Assembly: GCA_900539195.1 (NCBI GenBank)
Contig: UQBC01000057.1
Location: 1-5,099 of the forward strand
Source: an uncultured Oscillospiraceae bacterium
GTDB lineage: Bacteria; Bacillota; Clostridia; Oscillospirales; Ruminococcaceae
Direction: 5' to 3'
DNA: 5,099 nucleotides
The stretch's first letter is position 1, and each line of letters starts with the position of its first letter. Shown here piece by piece: positions 1 through 5,099 of this stretch. A program made the position numbers and the translations under genes. The notes under the pieces are model-generated. The model saw only the letters and a list, made by a program, of their open reading frames with translations, did not search any database and had not been told where the DNA came from.

Positions 1-24
1 TCGTTTCCCTCTTTTTGTATCTAT

Positions 25-53
25 AATATAACACAAAATCAAGCCGGTGTCAA
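25..53 (-). promoter_or_regulatory. Strong sigma-A promoter reading off the left edge
   Basis: On the minus strand a perfect -35 hexamer TTGACA (53-48) is followed after 17 bp by TATATT (30-25), a 5/6 match to the -10 consensus. A TGT immediately before it gives an extended -10 motif. Transcription would start near position 18 and run leftward out of the window, so it serves an unseen gene. It lies downstream of the araC-type gene and its hairpin, so that next gene probably has independent transcription. Confidence 0.7.
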
Positions 54-78
54 GTGCGTCGCCCTGCATAATCCGAAG

Positions 79-102
79 AACCGCCCCAATTAAAAGGCGG
101 TT
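79..102 (-). terminator. Hairpin after the AraC-family gene, probable weak terminator
   Basis: Perfect 7-bp arms (AACCGCC at 79-85, GGCGGTT at 96-102) enclose a 10-nt loop and begin 6 nt beyond the regulator's stop codon on the minus strand. The bases that follow on the minus strand (CTTCGGATTAT) make a poor U-tract, so termination may be weak. Its position between a stop codon and a strong new promoter (25-53) supports a terminator role. Confidence 0.5.
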
Positions 103-108
103 TCCCGT

Positions 109-1089
109 TTATCCGGTTTTCCTCACAGGCCTTATATACTTCCAGTATCTCCTGCAGTCGTGATAGAAGTAAAACACCCTGCCCTGCGTTTTGTCAAGCT
201 CATAGCCCGACTTTTCATAATCAAAGTCATTCATAGCCTGTTCTATCTTTGCTTCAACCGCACTGTTTTCGGTCTGAAAGTCAAACGGTCCGTGTTCAAA
301 TACGATATAGTCACCCTCAGGCACGTCCATGATCTGCATCTGCCTTGGTATCTCTCCGCTGTAGTCGGCAGGAAGCCTTACACCGTAAGCCTCAGCCAGT
401 GGAATGCCCCAGCTGCATATTCTTCCCTCAGGCTCATTAATGAATGCCATGACCTGACCGCTTCCGCTGTTCGCCTCATCGCCGCCCATATCGTCGAGCT
501 TGCCCTTGATACTGTCAAGCAGTCCGCATATAGTTTCGCAGTCCTGTCCGGGAATGTGACTCTGCTTTTCCCAGAAGTCGTAATACCCTATACTCTCGTA
601 GTTTCTGATATGCAGGAATTTATGAGCCGGTATCGTTACGAAATACACCTTAATATCACTGTTTGTCTGTGCCATACCTGTTCCTCCTATACCTAAAAGA
701 TAGCAGTCGAAAGGTCTTATAGCTGTGCGGAGAATTACAGGTACAGGGTGTAAGCGGTAAGTGCTCGGAGTAATTCCGTATGCCGCTTTGAATGCCCTTG
801 TGAACGCCTCGTGAGATGTAAAGCCGTAGTAAAGTGCTATGTCAAGTATGCCCTTGTCGGTATCTCTCAGTTCCCTCAGCGCAAAAGCAAGCCTGCGGTA
901 TCTCATATAATCCCTGAGCTTCATTCCCGATATTTCGCTGAATTTCCTTGAAACATAGTATTCCGAGTAGCCAAGCGTCTGCGACAGCCTGCCGAGCGCC
1001 AGCTTTTCGTCCTCGCCGCTTTTTATACACCTGTCTATGTCGTCAACAATATTCTGAATATTCATATACCATTCGTTTATCCCGTTCAT
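109..1089 (-). CDS. AraC-family transcriptional regulator with C-terminal GyrI-like effector-binding domain
   Basis: This 326-aa protein is a predicted cytoplasmic DNA-binding regulator. Residues about 10-112 form the AraC/XylS domain with two helix-turn-helix units. The first is around residues 28-50 (LSQTLGYSEYYVSRKF). The second is around 79-101, where ILDIALYYGFTSHEAFTRAF is the classic AraC signature, followed by YGITPSTYR. Residues about 145-322 resemble the GyrI-like / AraC effector-binding domain, including the stretch IRNYESIGYYDFWEKQ (161-176) and a closing FYFYHDCRRYWKYIRP. DNA-binding domain first and sensor domain last is the Rob/BmrR-like arrangement, which usually senses small hydrophobic or cationic compounds; the ligand here is unknown. 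The start at 1089 is chosen because GGAG lies 8 nt upstream; Met9 has no comparable site. It has its own candidate promoter, and no efflux pump or other typical target is visible nearby. Confidence 0.9.
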   Translation of the reverse strand: MNGINEWYMNIQNIVDDIDRCIKSGEDEKLALGRLSQTLGYSEYYVSRKFSEISGMKLRDYMRYRRLAFALRELRDTDKGILDIALYYGFTSHEAFTRAFKAAYGITPSTYRLHPVPVILRTAIRPFDCYLLGIGGTGMAQTNSDIKVYFVTIPAHKFLHIRNYESIGYYDFWEKQSHIPGQDCETICGLLDSIKGKLDDMGGDEANSGSGQVMAFINEPEGRICSWGIPLAEAYGVRLPADYSGEIPRQMQIMDVPEGDYIVFEHGPFDFQTENSAVEAKIEQAMNDFDYEKSGYELDKTQGRVFYFYHDCRRYWKYIRPVRKTG

Positions 1090-1134
1090 CTGTTTTTCTC
1101 CGCACAGCTTTCTTCCGCCTTTCCGACTGAATTT

Positions 1135-1143
1135 ATTTTATCA
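1135..1143 (-). promoter_or_regulatory. Candidate extended -10 promoter for the AraC-family gene
   Basis: On the minus strand TGATAAAAT matches the extended -10 form TGnTATAAT, with 5/6 in the hexamer. It lies about 46 bp before the ATG. No good -35 hexamer sits 16-18 bp upstream (AGTTTC at best), so activity would depend on the extended -10 or on an activator. It implies a leader of about 39 nt. Confidence 0.4.
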
Positions 1144-1152
1144 CAAACGAGA

Positions 1153-1174
1153 AAGCCGAAACTTGATACGGCTT
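1153..1174 (-). terminator. Weak hairpin between the ydcF-like and araC-type genes
   Basis: Inverted arms AAGCCG (1153-1158) and CGGCTT (1169-1174) enclose a 10-nt loop, about 31 nt past the ydcF-like stop on the minus strand. The following minus-strand bases (TTCTCGTTTG) are only partly U-rich. It may partially end the protease-ydcF transcript; read-through into the regulator remains possible. Confidence 0.35.
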
Positions 1175-1182
1175 GCTGTTTT
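1165..1182. repeat. Direct repeat copy 1 (partner at 1855-1872)
   Basis: GATACGGCTTGCTGTTTT matches the sequence at 1855-1872 in 17 of 18 bases (G/A at the sixth base). It lies in the 3' flank of the ydcF-like gene, 22 bp beyond its stop codon, and overlaps one arm of the hairpin at 1153-1174. The two copies bracket the ydcF-like gene with a 690-bp offset. Confidence 0.6.
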
Positions 1183-1204
1183 TACTGAAGGCAGCACAGT
1201 ATTT

Positions 1205-1810
1205 TCATATCAAATCAAGATAAGTCTTGAGATCGCCGACAAACTGATTTCCGCACCGTGCAAGCTCACCGAGCACTCGATCGGTTCCTTTTTCGGTCGT
1301 ATACCAGTTTTCTTTGGTGATGTTATAGCAATGTACGGGGCAGACCGTCATATCAACATTCGGGAAAGCCATTTGATACAGCATTAAGCATCGGCGAGCA
1401 TGAAAGGCTTTACAAACAATTATACCGCTTTTTATCATTATGCCCTTTTCATCAACGGCTTTACGAGAGAGAAATGCGTTATCACGGGTATGCCCCGACT
1501 TGCTTTCTTCAATGATCGCAGTCTGCGGAACGCCGTTTTTTACGAGTACATCTGTAAAAAACTCGCAGTCTGACCGGTAATCGCCACTATAAATTTCCGC
1601 TTTTGAGCGGACGCCGTGCCATTTTTCCTCTTTAACGCTTATTCCTCCTGACGGAACTATCCAATCAGTCAAACCTTGTCGGTATAATTCTGCGGCATAT
1701 TCGGGCTGTTCGGGGTGTGAGCCGCCCGGCAGAAAAATCGCATCGACCTTTTGAGGTTCTCCTGACACAAAGATATAATCTGAAATATCTGTGATGATCC
1801 GGTTTGGCAT
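1205..1810 (-). CDS. YdcF / DUF218 family protein
   Basis: This 201-aa protein has no signal peptide or membrane segment, so it is a predicted soluble cytoplasmic member of the DUF218 (YdcF/SanA-like) family. DUF218 hallmarks appear in order: DAIFLPGGS (23-31), SGG (54-56), an acidic segment ending in TRDN (108-111), and KAFHARR (134-140), which matches the usual HxxR motif. E. coli YdcF has been reported to bind S-adenosylmethionine, and other members are tied to envelope functions; no specific reaction can be assigned here. The start is backed by AGAGGAGA, whose GGAG ends 7 nt before the ATG. The gene follows the clostripain-family gene by 63 bp with no clear promoter between them, so an operon is likely. 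An 18-bp near-repeat lies on both sides of the gene. The family call is firm; the function is unknown. Confidence 0.85.
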   Translation of the reverse strand: MPNRIITDISDYIFVSGEPQKVDAIFLPGGSHPEQPEYAAELYRQGLTDWIVPSGGISVKEEKWHGVRSKAEIYSGDYRSDCEFFTDVLVKNGVPQTAIIEESKSGHTRDNAFLSRKAVDEKGIMIKSGIIVCKAFHARRCLMLYQMAFPNVDMTVCPVHCYNITKENWYTTEKGTDRVLGELARCGNQFVGDLKTYLDLI

Positions 1811-1854
1811 AGGGGTTCTCCTCTTAGTTTTTTGTAAAAGAAAAATGCGTGATC

Positions 1855-1872
1855 GATACAGCTTGCTGTTTT
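1855..1872. repeat. Direct repeat copy 2 (partner at 1165-1182)
   Basis: GATACAGCTTGCTGTTTT begins one base beyond the protease stop codon on the minus strand. It contains a short dyad, ACAGC-TT-GCTGT (1858-1869). It differs from copy 1 by one base. It could be a shared 3'-end element or a trace of recombination around the ydcF-like gene. Confidence 0.6.
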
Positions 1873-1873
1873 A

Positions 1874-4093
1874 TTATTCCTCCGGTGTAAAGAATACATT
1901 CCCGTCATCGTCGGTCGTAAACACCGTGAAGCCGGTATAGCACACATTTCCGTAAATATCGTTTATAACAAAACTGTATCTGTAGTCGCCTGCAGGCAGA
2001 TCGACAAACTCTATCATATTGTCGCCGCTGTAGGTGCATTCATCACCCTCGGCTTTGCCTGCAAAGTTACCCTCGCTGTCGTAGGTGTTGAATATCGGCA
2101 CTATGACATCTCCCTCTTTAAGCGGAACAACGCTCCTTGCCGACTCGCCGTTTTCGTTTACGCCGTCCCATGTTCCGAGTACCGTTATGTCATACTCATT
2201 GCCGTCCTGCGTCATAGCTATACGCAGATTCGTTTCCTTGCCGTTGAGCTTTACGGGAGATGTGTAAACCGAGCTGTTTCCGTTCTTCTCCACTATGAAC
2301 ATAGGAATGAGGTTATCCTCGATCATGTACCACTGACCGCTGAAAGTGTCTTCAACAAGTCCCGAAGAGAAATCTACCTTTGTACTCTGGTCAACGCCAA
2401 ATTCAAGCAGTTCGCCTGTTTCCTCGTCCACACGGTAAACCGAGCAATTGACACTTGCAAGATTATTTATTGTATCGTCCGTAACATTGAAGTAGAACGT
2501 TCCCTCGTCGTCAAGCACAGGTCCGACATCTATCTGCACACTGCTCTTATCACCGCAGAAATCCATATTGGCGTTCTGATTATTGTAATGCTCCCAGTTG
2601 CTCTCATAGTCGGAATAATCCCCGTCGCTCCAGTACACCGCACCGTCCGCAAGCCATGTTTTTTCACCGCTGTACCCGTCCGTACTGCCGTTTTGTGCGC
2701 CGTATGCGATTCTGTCAACAAACGTCATATAGTACGGACTTACGCACACCTTGCCAAATGTTGCAAGCTCGTTAGAGCCTGAAACGCCGAACGGATAGTA
2801 GGTCGAAAGCCCCGTTGAGCCGTCCTTGTCCTCGCCGTAGATGTTATACACTACCGCCTTTTCAAGCGCCGACATAACCTTGTCCGCCTTGTCGCCCGAT
2901 ACCGTAGCCGCTATCATAGAGCCGAGATCAACCATATTGGTATATCCCTCTGTATCGTTGTTACTGCCGTATGCTCTAACGTTATAGATGCTTCTTACCG
3001 CATCTGCAAGCAGTGCAGGATCGGAAGAAATATCGTTCATTTCCTCGGCGGCGTCATTCACCGCCTTTACAAGCTCGTCTATTCGGCTGAGATCCGTTAT
3101 CGAAAGCGTAGCCTCGCCGCCTGCGCCGATAGCCTCGCACGATGCCATAAAGCTGTCAGCGACCGTCTTTCCGAGTTCGGCTGTATCCGCTGTAGGATTA
3201 CTTTCCATAAAGCCTGCTATCTCGGTATAATCCCAGCCGTATCCGGGTTCGGTTTCCTCGGACGCAAACATATAGTCCGCATGAGGAACAAGCATATTCG
3301 CCGTTTCGACCGTTGCCATAAGGCAAGCGTCAAAGCCGATGAACGCAAACTTATCCGTCATCTTATCATATACAGATGTAAGCGCAGTGTCTATCTCCTC
3401 AAGCGACAGCGAATCGTTCTCGTTAAGCTCGTCAAAGCACACGCCGCTTATACTTCCTCCGCCGTGATTCCAGAAGATAAGCCCCATTTTAGCCGCCGCA
3501 TAGTTTTCTATACCCCAGCTTAAAAAATCGACAAGCACATCCTCCTTGCCCATATTGACAGACTCTTTTTCTTCAATAAGGCTTATTTCTCCGCCCGTTA
3601 CAACATAACGCTGTGTCTTTTCGGCAGAGATGCCGTATGTATCCGCCCACGCTCCGGCACCGCCCGTCTGAATGACGAACTTAACGTTCTCGCTTTGTGA
3701 CCCTGCGATCATTTCCTCAATGTCGCCGCTTGCAAGCCCGTTCTCGCTTTCAAGGTCGCTTCCGCACATATATACAAAGACCGTCTGTGTGCCGTCCTCG
3801 CCCATAGGCTTTTCGGCTTCACGCTGTTTTCTTGCAATGCTTATCCCGTCCGAACCGCTGAACGTCAGCTTTGACGCACGACTGCCCGTAACACTTCCCT
3901 CATATTTATTATCACTGCCTTCACTGCCTTCACTGCTTTCCGCATTGCCGCCGTCACTCGTCTGCCTGTTGTCGCTTGCCGTGCTGTCGGAAATCTCCTC
4001 CTCATCGTCAAGGCAGCCGCTCGAAAGCACAGCCGTTGCAAGTACCGATACCGCAAGCAGTGTCCGTAAAATCTTTTCGCTTGTTTTTCTCAT
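1874..4093 (-). CDS. Clostripain-family (peptidase C11) lipoprotein protease
   Basis: This 739-aa protein is a predicted surface-anchored cysteine protease. Residues 1-27 form a lipoprotein signal: a basic N-terminus, a hydrophobic core and LSSGC with Cys27 as lipidation site. An acidic Ser/Gly-rich tether (about 28-75) contains a short tandem repeat. The C11 catalytic region follows, with VYMCGSDLES (107-116), GLIFWNHGGG carrying catalytic His210, and FIGFDACLMA carrying nucleophile Cys257. Asp255, two residues before it, matches the S1-pocket Asp of PmC11, which suggests Arg/Lys specificity. EETEPGYGWDY follows (279-289). The C-terminal part, about 480-739, is probably beta-rich and unassigned. 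The start at 4093 is chosen over an in-frame ATG at 4276 because AAAAGGAGAG lies just upstream and it begins exactly at the signal peptide. His, Cys and Asp are intact. No Lys or Arg is present at the usual activation loop position. It probably leads an operon with the ydcF-like gene. Confidence 0.9.
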   Translation of the reverse strand: MRKTSEKILRTLLAVSVLATAVLSSGCLDDEEEISDSTASDNRQTSDGGNAESSEGSEGSDNKYEGSVTGSRASKLTFSGSDGISIARKQREAEKPMGEDGTQTVFVYMCGSDLESENGLASGDIEEMIAGSQSENVKFVIQTGGAGAWADTYGISAEKTQRYVVTGGEISLIEEKESVNMGKEDVLVDFLSWGIENYAAAKMGLIFWNHGGGSISGVCFDELNENDSLSLEEIDTALTSVYDKMTDKFAFIGFDACLMATVETANMLVPHADYMFASEETEPGYGWDYTEIAGFMESNPTADTAELGKTVADSFMASCEAIGAGGEATLSITDLSRIDELVKAVNDAAEEMNDISSDPALLADAVRSIYNVRAYGSNNDTEGYTNMVDLGSMIAATVSGDKADKVMSALEKAVVYNIYGEDKDGSTGLSTYYPFGVSGSNELATFGKVCVSPYYMTFVDRIAYGAQNGSTDGYSGEKTWLADGAVYWSDGDYSDYESNWEHYNNQNANMDFCGDKSSVQIDVGPVLDDEGTFYFNVTDDTINNLASVNCSVYRVDEETGELLEFGVDQSTKVDFSSGLVEDTFSGQWYMIEDNLIPMFIVEKNGNSSVYTSPVKLNGKETNLRIAMTQDGNEYDITVLGTWDGVNENGESARSVVPLKEGDVIVPIFNTYDSEGNFAGKAEGDECTYSGDNMIEFVDLPAGDYRYSFVINDIYGNVCYTGFTVFTTDDDGNVFFTPEE
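3913..3939 (-). repeat. Three 9-bp tandem repeats in the protease tether
   Basis: On the plus strand CACTGCCTT occurs twice and is followed by CACTGCTTT. The unit is in frame and encodes the SSEGSEGSD stretch in the tether after the lipidated Cys. Gain or loss of a unit would change tether length by three residues without a frameshift. Confidence 0.85.
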
Positions 4094-4142
4094 AAGCTCT
4101 CCTTTTCTCTTGACCGGAATTATAACCATATTCTCACATTTA

Positions 4143-4171
4143 ATTATAATCGTTTTTCTCGGCAATTGCAA
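4143..4171 (-). promoter_or_regulatory. Sigma-A promoter of the protease gene
   Basis: On the minus strand TTGCAA (4171-4166, 4/6 match) is separated by exactly 17 bp from a perfect TATAAT (4148-4143). Transcription should start near 4136, giving a leader of about 43 nt before the ATG at 4093. The weak -35 fits a promoter helped by an activator; see the repeats at 4183-4211. A second TATAAT at 4124-4119 has no suitable -35. Confidence 0.65.
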
Positions 4172-4182
4172 CGAAAAGGCAC

Positions 4183-4211
4183 AAACGGTATTTAATCGGC
4201 TGAAAACGGTA
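4183..4211 (-). promoter_or_regulatory. Two 8-bp direct repeats upstream of the protease promoter
   Basis: AAACGGTA occurs at 4183-4190 and again at 4204-4211 (TACCGTTT on the minus strand). The repeats have the same orientation and a 21-bp period, about two helical turns. Relative to the predicted protease start they centre near -50 and -71, a typical layout for a dimeric activator such as a response regulator or AraC-type protein. The binder is unknown and chance recurrence is possible. Confidence 0.35.
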
Positions 4212-4252
4212 ATTTTCCTCCCAAGCCGCCCCAAGTAAGTTCTAACTAACCT

Positions 4253-4311
4253 AATTTTTACAAAAAAATTTTGCAAAACCTATTGACAAACGCCGAAGTA
4301 TCGGTTATAAT
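4253..4311 (+). promoter_or_regulatory. Consensus sigma-A promoter of the rubrerythrin gene with A/T-rich UP-like tract
   Basis: A perfect TTGACA (4283-4288) is followed after 17 bp by a perfect TATAAT (4306-4311). Upstream, 4253-4278 is almost entirely A/T with phased A and T runs, resembling an UP element. Transcription should start near 4318. A small dyad, CCGA-AGTA-TCGG (4293-4304), lies inside the spacer. A promoter this close to consensus is expected to be strong unless repressed. Confidence 0.85.
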
Positions 4312-4320
4312 AAAATCAAC

Positions 4321-4343
4321 AAATCAGTAAGCGTTACTGATTT
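4321..4343 (+). promoter_or_regulatory. Perfect 10-bp inverted repeat at the start of the rubrerythrin transcript
   Basis: AAATCAGTAA (4321-4330) and TTACTGATTT (4334-4343) are exact reverse complements around GCG. The element lies about +4 to +26 from the predicted start. It could be a repressor operator blocking a consensus promoter, a 5' stabilising hairpin in the RNA, or both. It does not match the PerR, Rex or Fur consensus sites that I know. Confidence 0.65.
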
Positions 4344-4355
4344 CACTAACAACAA

Positions 4356-4377
4356 TAATAAAATTAAGATTTTATTA
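4356..4377 (+). promoter_or_regulatory. Second perfect inverted repeat in the rubrerythrin leader
   Basis: TAATAAAAT (4356-4364) and ATTTTATTA (4369-4377) are exact reverse complements around TAAG. All stem pairs are A-T, so an RNA hairpin would be weak; a DNA-binding site is also possible. It ends 12 bp before the AGGT of the likely Shine-Dalgarno sequence (4390-4393). Confidence 0.5.
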
Positions 4378-4401
4378 CTATGAAAGGATAGGTAATTTAC
4401 T

Positions 4402-4953
4402 ATGAAAAAGTGGGTATGTCCGGTATGCGGTTACGTTCATGAGGGAGATACACCTCCCGAGTTCTGCCCCCAGTGCAAGGTTCCCGGCAGCAAGTTCACA
4501 GAGCTTAAGGAAAACGATAAGCTTGTATTTGCAGACGAGCACAAGGTAGGCGTTGCAAAGGCAGTTGAGGATGAAGAGATTCTTGCAGGCTTAAAGGCAA
4601 ACTTCGAGGGCGAATGCACAGAGGTAGGTATGTATCTCGCTATGGCAAGAGCCGCTCACAGAGAAGGTTACCCCGAGGTAGGTCTTTACTACGAAAAGGC
4701 AGCTTGGGAAGAGGCTGAACACGCAGCAAAGTTCGCAGAGCTTTTAGGCGATGTTGTAAGTGCATCGACTAAGGAAAACCTCGAAAAGAGAGTTGCCGCA
4801 GAGCATGGCGCTACACAGGGCAAGCTCGACCTTGCAAAGAGAGCAAAGCAGTTAAATCTTGACGCTATCCACGACACAGTTCACGAGATGGCTAAGGACG
4901 AGGCAAGACACGGCAAGGCATTTGAAGGCCTTTTAAACCGTTACTTCAAGTAA
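4402..4953 (+). CDS. Reverse rubrerythrin (N-terminal rubredoxin, C-terminal di-iron domain), NADH-dependent peroxidase
   Basis: This 183-aa cytoplasmic protein is predicted to reduce hydrogen peroxide, and possibly oxygen, in anaerobes. Electrons pass from NAD(P)H through a reductase to the FeS4 centre and then to the di-iron site. Residues 1-35 are a short rubredoxin domain with Cys6, Cys9, Cys22 and Cys25 in CPVCG and CPQCK. Residues about 55-183 are the ferritin-like four-helix domain. Likely iron ligands are Glu71 in EGECTE, the ExxH at Glu104-His107 in EEAEH, Glu162, and the ExxH at Glu167-His170 in DEARHGKAF. Rubredoxin first is the reverse of classical rubrerythrin and matches the clostridial revRbr type. 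Length and motifs are complete. The ribosome site is split: AAAGGA (4383-4388) and AGGT (4390-4393), the latter 8 nt from the ATG. Its codon choice is strongly biased (GCA, AAG, GTA, TAC), which fits high expression. It appears monocistronic. Confidence 0.95.
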   Translation: MKKWVCPVCGYVHEGDTPPEFCPQCKVPGSKFTELKENDKLVFADEHKVGVAKAVEDEEILAGLKANFEGECTEVGMYLAMARAAHREGYPEVGLYYEKAAWEEAEHAAKFAELLGDVVSASTKENLEKRVAAEHGATQGKLDLAKRAKQLNLDAIHDTVHEMAKDEARHGKAFEGLLNRYFK

Positions 4954-4957
4954 GCGG

Positions 4958-4972
4958 GCGGCAATGTGCCGC
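4958..4972 (+). other. Small GC-rich hairpin right after the rubrerythrin stop
   Basis: GCGGCA and TGCCGC (4958-4963 and 4967-4972) pair perfectly around ATG, starting 5 nt past the stop codon. No U-tract follows, so it is not a terminator by itself. It could stabilise the mRNA 3' end. Confidence 0.45.
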
Positions 4973-5051
4973 ACCAAATTCGCCGTTCTGACTGTTTCCG
5001 ATTATCTCAGGTTACGGTATCGGCGGATATGAACATAATAATTATGCAAAT

Positions 5052-5090
5052 AAGGGGTGCTGTAATAAAGCAGTACCCTTTTTATTTTGC
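5052..5090 (+). terminator. Intrinsic terminator of the rubrerythrin transcript
   Basis: The arms at 5052-5062 and 5071-5081 pair over about 11 bp with two G-U wobbles around an 8-nt loop, and five T's run through 5079-5083, followed by ATTTT. This is a good rho-independent terminator about 98 bp past the stop codon. The stretch 4973-5051 between them holds no recognisable gene. Confidence 0.8.
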
Positions 5091-5099
5091 GGCTGTAAG

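Noticed and set aside
160..696. 178-aa plus-strand open frame opposite the AraC-family gene
   Set aside because: It has no recognisable domain, no good ribosome site, and lies entirely antisense to a well-supported gene.
4119..4124. Second TATAAT on the minus strand in the protease leader
   Set aside because: No acceptable -35 lies 16-18 bp upstream and the TG is one base out of place for an extended -10; the pair at 4143-4171 is better.
3672..4238. 188-aa plus-strand open frame, Ser/Leu-rich
   Set aside because: Antisense shadow of the protease N-terminus and promoter; its low-complexity composition comes from the opposite-strand codon pattern.
4094..4276. In-frame N-terminal extension of the protease to an ATG at 4276
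   Set aside because: It would cover the protease promoter and place 61 residues before a textbook lipoprotein signal peptide; the ATG at 4093 has a strong GGAG site.
4321..4377. Leader dyads as classical PerR, Rex or Fur boxes
   Set aside because: Arms and spacing do not match the consensus forms I know (for example TTATAATnATTATAA for PerR), so no named regulator is assigned.
4973..5051. Possible structured RNA or small gene after rubrerythrin
   Set aside because: Only short dyads such as CCGAT/ATCGG with long loops and no coding frame with a ribosome site; too weak to call.
1..5099. CRISPR array, transposon or prophage signals
   Set aside because: No regularly spaced repeats, transposase or integrase motifs, or tRNA-like sequences were seen on either strand.

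Overview
The window looks like ordinary chromosome from an anaerobic Clostridia member, probably an Oscillospirales or Ruminococcus-like gut Firmicute. The evidence is an N-terminal-rubredoxin ('reverse') rubrerythrin, a lipid-anchored clostripain-family (C11) protease, an AraC/GyrI-type regulator of a kind common in Clostridia, consensus sigma-A promoters, GGAG-type ribosome binding sites and medium GC content. The genus assignment is inference; no rRNA or marker gene is present.

Layout, left to right. Bases 1-108 hold a strong minus-strand promoter firing off the left edge and a hairpin just after the araC-type gene. Three genes then lie on the minus strand. In transcription order they are a C11 lipoprotein protease (4093 to 1874), a YdcF/DUF218 protein (1810 to 1205) and an AraC-family regulator with a GyrI-like sensor domain (1089 to 109). 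The protease and ydcF-like gene are 63 bp apart with no convincing promoter or terminator between them, so they are probably co-transcribed. The regulator has its own candidate extended -10 promoter and sits behind a weak hairpin.

Bases 4094-4401 form a divergent control region. Leftward it carries the protease promoter, with two 8-bp direct repeats 21 bp apart upstream of its -35. Rightward it carries a perfect-consensus sigma-A promoter behind an A/T-rich tract, then a leader of about 84 nt with two perfect inverted repeats. This drives the plus-strand reverse rubrerythrin (4402-4953), an oxidative-stress peroxidase. Its codon use looks strongly biased, and an intrinsic terminator lies about 100 bp after its stop.

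The genes do not form one obvious pathway. The rubrerythrin is a stand-alone, highly expressed peroxide-defence gene, the protease acts at the cell surface, and the regulator probably senses a small molecule. I see no CRISPR array, tRNA, rRNA, transposase or phage gene. The points most worth checking are the double-dyad rubrerythrin leader, the spaced repeats upstream of the protease promoter, the missing basic residue at the expected protease activation site, and the near-identical 18-bp repeats on either side of the ydcF-like gene.
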